From the NCBI GenBank assembly GCA_024235695.1, contig JACKLX010000003.1:186001-250000 (forward strand): 64,000 bases of DNA, in the 5' to 3' direction. Each line of letters starts with the position of its first letter. Position 1 is the stretch's first letter. This DNA is from Accumulibacter sp. GTDB taxonomy: Bacteria > Pseudomonadota > Gammaproteobacteria > Burkholderiales > Rhodocyclaceae. The position numbers were made by a program, and so were the translations under genes. The notes beneath the pieces were generated by a model that saw nothing but the letters and a program-made list of their open reading frames with translations, searched no databases and was not told the origin of the DNA. Shown here one piece after another: positions 57,631 to 64,000 of the stretch.

Positions 57631-58103
57631 GATCTCGCGCTGTGCAAGTTCTCGATCGTAGTCGCCATACCATGCGGTCGGCGCGCCTCGCGTGAAACGT
57701 GTCGGGCGATTATCGGGCAGGAGAATGCTTTAGGCAAGAAACAGCCTCCTCAATGGTGCGTTCGAGCCAGGGGTTGAAGTGCTTGATGCGAAAGGGCATC
57801 GCCAAGGCGCTGCGCCCGTGACGTGTCGTGGTCGCGCTGGCATCGCTTCGCCGCTTGCCACGCCCCCGGGAGAGTCGCATTGCGCTTGTCAGGTGCACCG
57901 CGCGTCTCCAGGTTCGGCGCCTGTTCGCGGCCGGCACCGATACCTCGCATGCGCAAGGGTCGGGTCGTCGCAAGGTCCTGCGCTAGCCGCGGCGCCACGT
58001 GGATGACAGAACAGAAGCGACGCTCGTGCAGGTATACTCGGATGCTTCGTCGACCCGTCGGCGCCTCGGTGCGGACGGGACGAAACCGTGATTTTGTGAG
58101 ACC
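57631..58103. other. Divergent intergenic region between livG and the carbamoyltransferase gene
   Basis: No gene can be supported. TATACT at 58033-58038 is a plausible -10 toward the carbamoyltransferase gene, without a good -35. A minus-strand frame ending at 57710 with FRIKHFNPWLERTIEE looks more protein-like than its surroundings but has no start signal; I leave it uncalled. Confidence 0.4.
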
Positions 58104-59879
58104 TTGACCTTGCCCCTGATCCTGCTCGGACTTTCCGGCGCGCTGACGCACGATCCTTCGGCGGCGCTGTACATCGATGGCCAACTCGTTGCCGCGGCCG
58201 AGGAAGAACGCTTCGTTCGCGACAAGCACGCCAAGAACCGGATGCCCTACGAGGCAGCGAAGTTCTGCCTCGATTTCGCCGCCGTCAAGCCCGCCGATGT
58301 CGATGCAGTCGCCATCCCGTTTGCGCCGATCAGCATCGTCGAGCCGGCGCGCTGGCATTATGCCAAGCGCTACTGGTATGCGCCGGACCGGGCGCTCGAC
58401 GCGATCCTCGCCGGCAACCGACGCTTCCATCGTTACCGCAGGCGTATCGAATGGTGCCTGCTGCAACTGGGCTTCGATCTGAAGAAGACCGAGATCGTGC
58501 CGGTGGAACATCACCTGGCGCACGCCGCCAGCGCCTATTTCTGTGCCGGTTTTGCCGAAAAGACTGCGATTCTCGGTATCGACGGCAAGGGCGAGTACGC
58601 GACGACCTTTTTCGGCTACGGCGAGAACGGCCGGATCCACAAGATCAAGGAGTTCTACGATCCCGATTCGCTCGGCGGACTGTACGGCGCACTGACCGAA
58701 TACCTCGGCTTCGAGATGCTCGACGGCGAGTACAAGGTAATGGGCATGGCGCCCTATGGCGATCCGCATCGCTACGATTTCTCGCGGCTGGCGAAGTTCG
58801 AGAACGGCGAGTTGAGCGTCAACACCGAATACGCCAACGTGATTGGCTTCCGCCGCTACAAGGAAAGAGGGAAGGGCTACTACTTCTCGCCCAAGCTGGT
58901 CGAGTGGCTGGGTCCGAAGCGCTCGGGCGACATCGCCGACGATCCCTACATCCATTACGCGGCGAGCATGCAGAAGTTGTTCGAGGATCTGTCGTTGCAG
59001 ATGCTCGAGCACTACCTCGGCGACATCCTGCGCGAAACCGGCCGGCTCGCCTTCTCCGGTGGCGGCGCGCTCAACGTCAAGCTCAACCAGAAGATCATCG
59101 CCCGCCCGGACGTCCGCGAACTCTACGTCCAGCCGGCGTCGGGCGACGCCGGCACGGCGGTGGGTGCGGCCGCCTGGGTGTCGGTGCAGCGCGGCGTGCC
59201 GGTCGAGAAGATGGAGCATGTCTTCCTCGGGCCGGCGTACAGCAACGAAGACGTCATCGCGGCGTGTGCCCGCCATCCGGCGCAGCCGCAGTGGCGGCGC
59301 TTGCGCCAGGTGCCGCAGGAAATCGCCGCGATCCTCGTCGCCGGCAACCCGGTCGCCTGGTTCCAGGGCCGGATGGAGTTTGGGCCACGTGCGCTCGGTG
59401 GCCGTTCGATCCTGGGTTGTCCCAGCGTTGCCGGCGTTGCCGACCGGATCAACGCGCAGATCAAGTTCCGCGAGCGCTGGCGCCCGTTCTGCCCGAGCAT
59501 GCTCGACACCGTCGGCCCGCAGATGCTCGGCAGCGACCATCCCGCGCCGTTCATGACCTTCACCTTCGCCGTCGCCGACGGCTGGAAGGAACGCGTTCCC
59601 GAAGTTGTGCACGAAGACGGCAGTTCGCGCGCCCAGGTACTGCAGCGGCAATTCAATCCGCGCTACTACGACCTGATGGTCGAACTCGAGAAGCTGACCG
59701 GCAATGGTGTCGTACTCAATACCTCGCTCAACCGCCGTGGCGAGCCGATGATCTGTTCGCCGACCGATGCGCTGAACATGTTCTTCGGGTCGGACCTCGA
59801 GTACCTGGTGATGGAGGACCTGCTGGTGGTCAAGACGGCGGTCGCGGGGCATGCCCCGCAGGTCGCCGACGACGCTTGA
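58104..59879 (+). CDS. Carbamoyltransferase, NodU/CmcH family
   Basis: The 591-residue enzyme should transfer a carbamoyl group from carbamoyl phosphate to a sugar or secondary metabolite via carbamoyl-AMP. The N-terminal Kae1-like domain has LGLSGALTHDPSAALYIDG, VEHHLAHAASAYF and LGIDGKGEYATTFF. The C-terminal YrdC-like domain has RMEFGPRALGGRSILG and KFRERWRPFCPSML, with ending segments NTSLNRRGEPM and SDLEYLVMEDLLV. The start is a TTG, which is supported by the family N-terminus beginning immediately. No glycan or antibiotic cluster is adjacent, so the acceptor is unknown. Confidence 0.9.
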   Translation: MTLPLILLGLSGALTHDPSAALYIDGQLVAAAEEERFVRDKHAKNRMPYEAAKFCLDFAAVKPADVDAVAIPFAPISIVEPARWHYAKRYWYAPDRALDAILAGNRRFHRYRRRIEWCLLQLGFDLKKTEIVPVEHHLAHAASAYFCAGFAEKTAILGIDGKGEYATTFFGYGENGRIHKIKEFYDPDSLGGLYGALTEYLGFEMLDGEYKVMGMAPYGDPHRYDFSRLAKFENGELSVNTEYANVIGFRRYKERGKGYYFSPKLVEWLGPKRSGDIADDPYIHYAASMQKLFEDLSLQMLEHYLGDILRETGRLAFSGGGALNVKLNQKIIARPDVRELYVQPASGDAGTAVGAAAWVSVQRGVPVEKMEHVFLGPAYSNEDVIAACARHPAQPQWRRLRQVPQEIAAILVAGNPVAWFQGRMEFGPRALGGRSILGCPSVAGVADRINAQIKFRERWRPFCPSMLDTVGPQMLGSDHPAPFMTFTFAVADGWKERVPEVVHEDGSSRAQVLQRQFNPRYYDLMVELEKLTGNGVVLNTSLNRRGEPMICSPTDALNMFFGSDLEYLVMEDLLVVKTAVAGHAPQVADDA

Positions 59880-60095
59880 CCGGGCCGGAAGCCGGCTGGC
59901 ATTTGACTCCTGCAGCGCCGCCAAGGATACTTCGTCTGCGTGCCTTGAACGCCTTCCCCCATGCCTGGTTTTTCTCAACGCAGTGGCTGAAAGTGCTCTG
60001 TTGAGCGGTCGTCCTGTATCCGAAGCGGAGACACCATGCCATTTTCCATTCTTAGTCCCCCGATTTCTTAACCACCACTCACTCTCGAGGAAATC

Positions 60096-61352
60096 ATGTC
60101 CAAACTGTTCATCGAAGATCTCGCCCTCGAAGGCAAGCGTGTCCTGATCCGCGTTGATTTCAACGTCCCGCAGGACAAGGTCAGCGGCGCCATCACCAAT
60201 ACCAAACGCATCGAAGCCGCGCTGCCGACGATCAAGTACGCGCTCGACAAGGGCGCCGCCGTGATCCTGATGTCGCACCTTGGCCGTCCCGACGGCAAGG
60301 TCATGCCGCAGTTCAGCCTGCAACCCGTCGCCACCGCGCTCGAAGGCCTGATCGGTCGTCCGGTCAGCTTCCTCTCCGACTGCGTCGGTCCGGAGGTCGA
60401 AGCGGCCTGCGCCAGGATCAAGCCCGGTGAAGTCATCCTGCTCGAAAACCTCCGCTTTCATATCGAAGAAGAAGGCAAGGGCACCGTCGAGGGGCCCGAT
60501 GGCACGGTCAGCAAGGTCAAGGCCAACCCCGACGATGTCAAGGCCTTCCGTGCATCGCTTACCAGGCTCGCCGACGTCTACGTCAACGACGCTTTCGGTA
60601 CCGCTCACCGAGACCACTCGTCGATGACCGGCGTGCAGTTGCCGCAGCGGGCCGCCGGCTACCTGATGAACAAGGAGCTGGCCGCCTTCTCGGCCGTGCT
60701 CGAGGCGCCGCAAAGGCCGCTGCTGGCGATCCTCGGTGGCGCCAAGGTGGCCGACAAGATTCAGTTGATCAATAACCTGCTCGACAAGGCCGACCAGATC
60801 ATCATCGGTGGCGGCATGGCCTTCACTTTCAAGAAAGTCCTCAGCGGCATGCCGATCGGCAACTCGCTGTTTGACGAAGAGGGCGCCAAGCTGGTCCCCG
60901 AATTGATGGCCAAGGCCAACGACAAGGGCAAACAGATCCTGCTGCCGACCGATTTCATCATCGCCGACAAGTTCGACGCCGCCGCCAACACGGCAACCGC
61001 CAACGACGTCGACGGCATTCCCGACGGCTGGCTCGGGCTCGATTGTGGTCCCGAATCGACCAGGGCGTTCACCGATGCGATCCTCAACGCCCGGACGATC
61101 ATCTGGAACGGCCCGGCGGGCGTCTTCGAGTTCGCCAAGTTCGAGGCGGGTACCAGGGCGATGGCCGATGCCATCGTCGAGGCCACTGCCAAGGGAGCCA
61201 TCACCGTGATCGGCGGCGGCGACACCGCGACCGCCGCCAAGAAATACGGTGCCGAGAAGAAGGTCACGCACACCTCGACCGGCGGTGGGGCATCGCTGGA
61301 GTATCTCGAAGGCAAGGTTCTGCCCGGCGTCGCCGCGCTCTCCGAGAAGTAA
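60096..61352 (+). CDS. pgk: Phosphoglycerate kinase, eukaryote-like
   Basis: The 418-residue enzyme catalyses 1,3-bisphosphoglycerate + ADP to 3-phosphoglycerate + ATP. The signature [37 protein letters not shown] and [15 protein letters not shown] are in place. Length and several stretches match fungal/animal cytosolic PGK (about 416) rather than proteobacterial ones (about 390): [10 protein letters not shown] with the extra loop before [46 protein letters not shown] and [23 protein letters not shown] precedes the ATG. tpiA follows after a hairpin. Confidence 0.94.
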   Translation: MSKLFIEDLALEGKRVLIRVDFNVPQDKVSGAITNTKRIEAALPTIKYALDKGAAVILMSHLGRPDGKVMPQFSLQPVATALEGLIGRPVSFLSDCVGPEVEAACARIKPGEVILLENLRFHIEEEGKGTVEGPDGTVSKVKANPDDVKAFRASLTRLADVYVNDAFGTAHRDHSSMTGVQLPQRAAGYLMNKELAAFSAVLEAPQRPLLAILGGAKVADKIQLINNLLDKADQIIIGGGMAFTFKKVLSGMPIGNSLFDEEGAKLVPELMAKANDKGKQILLPTDFIIADKFDAAANTATANDVDGIPDGWLGLDCGPESTRAFTDAILNARTIIWNGPAGVFEFAKFEAGTRAMADAIVEATAKGAITVIGGGDTATAAKKYGAEKKVTHTSTGGGASLEYLEGKVLPGVAALSEK

Positions 61353-61356
61353 GCGC

Positions 61357-61390
61357 AGCGGCCCCGGCGCCGCGCCGGGGCCGCTTCGTT
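61357..61390 (+). terminator. Hairpin between pgk and tpiA
   Basis: A perfect 13-bp GC-rich stem AGCGGCCCCGGCG/CGCCGGGGCCGCT with a 3-base loop is followed by TCGTT, not a strong T-run. It may cause partial termination or separate the two messages. Confidence 0.55.
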
Positions 61391-61425
61391 CGCCAAGTCA
61401 TCCAAAAACACACAAGAGGAACACC

Positions 61426-62193
61426 ATGCGCAAAATCGTTATCGCCGGCAACTGGAAGATGAACAAGTCCGTTGCCGAATCCGTCAAGCTGGCCGCCGAT
61501 GTCGTCGCTGCTGCCAAGGACATCAAGAAGGTCGTCGTCGCCATCGCTCCCACCTACCTCGCGCTGGCCAAGGTCGCCGAAGTGCTCAAGGGCAGCAACG
61601 TCAAGCTGGCGGCGCAGGACGTACACTGGGAAAACCAGGGTGCCTTCACCGGCAAGGTGAGCGCCGACATGCTCAAGGACATCGGTGTCGACCTGGTGAT
61701 CATCGGCCACTCCGAGCAGCGCAGCTACTTCGGTGAGACCGACGAAACGGTGAACAAGAAGGTCAAGAAGGTCCTCTCGCTCGACATGGGGCCAATCATC
61801 TGCATTGGGGAAACGCTCGCCGAGCGCCAGGGCGGCCAACTCGAAAGCGTCCTTACGACGCAGGTCAATGGCGCCTACGCCGGGCTTTCCGCCGACGACG
61901 CGCTGCGCACCGTCGTCGCCTACGAACCCGTCTGGGCGATCGGCACCGGCGTCACCGCCAGCGACGCCGAAGCACAGGAAGCACACGCTTTCGTCCGTGG
62001 CCTGCTGGCCAAGCTCTTCGGTGACGACGTCGCCCAATCGATCAGCATCCAGTACGGAGGCTCGATGAAGCCCGACAACGCCGCCGGCCTGCTCGCTCAG
62101 AAGGACATCGACGGCGGCTTGATCGGCGGTGCTGCGCTGAAGGCGGACAGCTTCCTGGGCATCGTCACGCCCGCCGAGGCGATCAGCCAGTAG
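61426..62193 (+). CDS. tpiA: Triosephosphate isomerase
   Basis: The 255-residue enzyme interconverts dihydroxyacetone phosphate and glyceraldehyde 3-phosphate. Catalytic residues are visible in NWKMNKS (Asn, Lys), GHSEQRSYFGE (His) and AYEPVWAIGTG (Glu), plus the phosphate-gripping YGGSM. The common HSERR is HSEQR here. AAGAGGAA precedes the ATG. It pairs with the unusual pgk and looks bacterial in sequence. Another copy elsewhere in the genome would be expected near secG/nuo in this lineage, but it is not in the window. Confidence 0.95.
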   Translation: MRKIVIAGNWKMNKSVAESVKLAADVVAAAKDIKKVVVAIAPTYLALAKVAEVLKGSNVKLAAQDVHWENQGAFTGKVSADMLKDIGVDLVIIGHSEQRSYFGETDETVNKKVKKVLSLDMGPIICIGETLAERQGGQLESVLTTQVNGAYAGLSADDALRTVVAYEPVWAIGTGVTASDAEAQEAHAFVRGLLAKLFGDDVAQSISIQYGGSMKPDNAAGLLAQKDIDGGLIGGAALKADSFLGIVTPAEAISQ

Positions 62194-62425
62194 CTCGCTC
62201 GGCACGCCGCAACGCGGGCGGCGCAGCGCGCTGCCCGCGCCTTTGCCTGTCTTGGCGAGCGGTTTGCCGGCCGTGGCGCATCGCTATCGGCAGTTCGCCT
62301 GCCAGGTGCACGAAGGAACGCCAGGTGGTTCGTCCGTCGCACGCGAAGTCGTCCTTCGCTTATCCTTGCCAGCCGCAACGCGTCGAACGATATTGACGCC
62401 CCAATTGACTGTTGAGGCTCACCAA

Positions 62426-63595
62426 ATGCTGATGATCTTGCGGGTTGTGTCGTTCAAGGGCGTGGCGCTGCCGACGCCCTGCGAAGTGGAATTCGACGAG
62501 CAGGGCGGTAGCATCGGACGCAAGCCGCCAAATCGCCTGGCCTTGCCGCACGATGCCTCGGTGTCGACGGTGCACGCGACGGTCAGCTTCCGCGATGGTC
62601 GCTACGCGCTGACCGCCAACAGTAGAAATCCGAGCCGGCTGAATGGCTGCACGCTGAGCAATGGCGTCGAGCAGGCACTGGCCGACGGCGACGAGCTGGA
62701 ACTGGGTGAAACACGGCTGAACGTGTCGATCGAGTCGCGCGCGAACCTCGTTCGTGAGCAAAGCTTCCGCATGCTGGAAGATATCGCTCGTGACCTTTCT
62801 GGCGAGTCGATCTGCTTTCCGACCTTCCTCGACATCACCTTGAAGATTCGCAATGCACTCAAGAACCCCAAGCTGACGATAGAGGAACTGGCCACCCTGG
62901 TCAGCGCGGAGCCCCTGCTCAGTGCCAAGGTCGTCCGACTCGCCAATTCGGCGGCGATGAATCGCTCTGGGAAAGCCATTCTGGCGGTGAATAGCGCGAT
63001 TTCCAGGGTCGGCATGGAAGCCGTTCGTGGCCTGTCGTTTGCCGTTGCCGTCGAGCAGTTGCTCAGTTCCAAGAAGATGGTCCCGTTCGCGACGCTCTCT
63101 GCACGCCTGTGGGAGCACTCGATAGAAGTCGCCGCCCTGTGCCGGGTACTGGCCAGGCAGCTGACCCGCGTCAGTCCCGATGAGGCGATGTTCGCCGGCC
63201 TGGTTCATGACATCGGTGCGTTCTACCTGCTGTCGCGCGTGGCGGGTTTTCCCCGGGTGATGAACGACCCGGCAGAACTCCATCAGCTGCTGGTGGAATG
63301 GCACGACAACATCGGGCACGCCTTGCTGGCCGCCATGGGTTTGCCGGAGGAGGTGGTGACGGTGGTCGAGGGGCACGATCTCGATCGCGTGGTGACGACC
63401 GTCAAGACGCTTGCTGACGTCCTGTTCGTGGCCAACAAATTGGCCAATCTCGATCACGGCTGGCGGGATCCGACGCTCTCCGAACCAACGGTCGTCAGTG
63501 CCTTGTCGGAGTTGTTCGATGCCGAAGGGCTCAGCGCCCTGCTGGCCGATTCCGCCGAAGAGGTCGCCTCGGTGAAAGGCGTCCTGGGTGCCTGA
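62426..63595 (+). CDS. FHA-HDOD signalling protein
   Basis: The 389-residue protein has an N-terminal FHA phosphothreonine-binding domain (about 15-100; IGRKPPNRLALPHDASVSTVHATV with the conserved Gly-Arg and Ser-x-x-His). It is followed by an HDOD output domain (about 115-310; ISRVGMEAVRGLSFAVAVEQL and AGLVHDIGAFYLL). HDOD proteins act in stress or cell-cycle signalling without the metal-dependent phosphohydrolase residues of HD-GYP. The ATG at 62426 has GAGG upstream. A second ATG two codons on is possible. It stands alone. Confidence 0.88.
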   Translation: MLMILRVVSFKGVALPTPCEVEFDEQGGSIGRKPPNRLALPHDASVSTVHATVSFRDGRYALTANSRNPSRLNGCTLSNGVEQALADGDELELGETRLNVSIESRANLVREQSFRMLEDIARDLSGESICFPTFLDITLKIRNALKNPKLTIEELATLVSAEPLLSAKVVRLANSAAMNRSGKAILAVNSAISRVGMEAVRGLSFAVAVEQLLSSKKMVPFATLSARLWEHSIEVAALCRVLARQLTRVSPDEAMFAGLVHDIGAFYLLSRVAGFPRVMNDPAELHQLLVEWHDNIGHALLAAMGLPEEVVTVVEGHDLDRVVTTVKTLADVLFVANKLANLDHGWRDPTLSEPTVVSALSELFDAEGLSALLADSAEEVASVKGVLGA

Positions 63596-63783
63596 TCTCG
63601 CCTGAACAGCACCCCGTGCGGGATCGAGCCGGCGCTACGCCGGCGGCCGCGGGCGCTTTGGCCGCGGACGCCGGGGTGCAGCCGGCCTGTTGGCAGCAAT
63701 CTCGCGGTGTTCGATCGCTGGTCGATTGCCAGGGCCCTGACCAGTCGTCGATCGCCGACGGTGGTGGTCGGCGCTGGCCGTCG

Positions 63784-63984
63784 TCAATCGAGTTCGAGCG
63801 GTGTGCCCTCGTAGAAGGCGCCGACCTGGGCCGCCGAGAGGACGGGCGCGACGGCGACCGAGCCGAGCGTTGACTGGAAATGACCCTTGACTCCGAACGT
63901 CGCCAGCAGGGCCCTGCCTTCTTCATCCTCGGGTTCGATTCGCAGCACGCAATCATCGCCGTCCATAATCATCAGCACTTTCAT
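63784..63984 (-). CDS. Small conserved-looking hypothetical protein
   Basis: The 66-residue product starts MKVLMIMDGDDCVLRIEPED at an ATG with a strong GGAGG upstream and ends TPLELD. It is acidic with a simple alpha/beta composition and no recognised domain. Its position at the very end of the window hides its upstream neighbour. I do not recognise it. Confidence 0.6.
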   Translation of the reverse strand: MKVLMIMDGDDCVLRIEPEDEEGRALLATFGVKGHFQSTLGSVAVAPVLSAAQVGAFYEGTPLELD

Positions 63985-64000
63985 CGCATCCTCCATGATG

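Noticed and set aside
57710-57973. Short minus-strand frame ending in FRIKHFNPWLERTIEEAVS
   Set aside because: The ending looks protein-like, but there is no start signal and the rest is Arg-rich; it may be a decayed gene remnant, not enough to call.
57750-61271. A minus-strand open frame of 1173 codons across the carbamoyltransferase and pgk genes
   Set aside because: It is antisense to two genes with clear family motifs and is composed of low-complexity Arg/Gly/Asp/Val-rich sequence, a common effect in high-GC DNA.

Overview
The window is a high-GC, gene-dense bacterial chromosome segment. The gene families point to a betaproteobacterium of the Rhodocyclales, and the combination of polyhydroxyalkanoate (PHA) metabolism, a class I polyphosphate kinase 2 and a large c-di-GMP sensor fits a 'Candidatus Accumulibacter'-like polyphosphate-accumulating organism. 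That genus assignment is inference from gene content; the window has no rRNA. I see no CRISPR array, no prophage and no intact insertion sequence.

Layout. 0-2.3 kb: a truncated type III-like restriction helicase and tRNA-Val(GAC) with its own promoter and terminator. 2.4-12.4 kb: housekeeping genes (ftsK-lolA, a Crp/Fnr regulator divergent from trxB, an Smr protein, nadE-glnB, ppa, an alpha/beta hydrolase, a GST). 12.5-21.6 kb: accessory and signalling genes (a STAND ATPase fused to an FGE-sulfatase domain, a DUF2235 hydrolase, and a binding lipoprotein followed by a Cache-PAS-GAF-GGDEF-EAL protein). 21.9-27.8 kb: ppk2, a three-gene aromatic-catabolism-type operon (VOC protein, fumarylacetoacetase family, maleylacetoacetate isomerase), a FetAB-type exporter and a small coiled-coil protein. 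28-50.2 kb: a PHA-centred region interrupted by a polyamine-type ABC operon (potADBC order) and a MocR-type regulator. It holds a PHB-depolymerase-like esterase, an enoyl-CoA hydratase, a divergent PhaC-like protein, an acyl-CoA ligase, a frameshifted class I-like phaC, and one apparent operon of SDR, thiolase, MaoC, MaoC, phaE and phaC. 50.3-52.5 kb: an exported Pcm-type methyltransferase, a tiny gene coupled to a YkgJ-type cysteine-cluster gene, and a dual-specificity phosphatase. 52.6-52.9 kb: a remnant with IS21-like ends. 53-57.6 kb: a complete branched-chain-amino-acid-type ABC operon (livG-livF-livK-livH-livM order). 58-64 kb: a NodU/CmcH carbamoyltransferase, a eukaryote-like phosphoglycerate kinase with tpiA, an FHA-HDOD protein and a small unknown.

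How they work together. The 44.9-50.2 kb operon encodes a complete route from acyl-CoA to polymer: condensation by thiolase, reduction by an HSD17B10-like dehydrogenase, re-hydration by a two-gene MaoC pair, and polymerisation by PhaEC. With the depolymerase, the two further PhaC-like genes, the acyl-CoA ligase and PPK2, this matches an organism that cycles PHA and polyphosphate. The strongest items for follow-up are the eukaryote-like PGK, the DGR-target-like C-terminus of the STAND-FGE protein, a 12-bp identical motif shared by the mocR and pot promoter regions, a terminator-like hairpin placed directly before the Shine-Dalgarno of the PHA operon, the unusual SDR/MaoC composition of that operon, and the frameshift in the second phaC.
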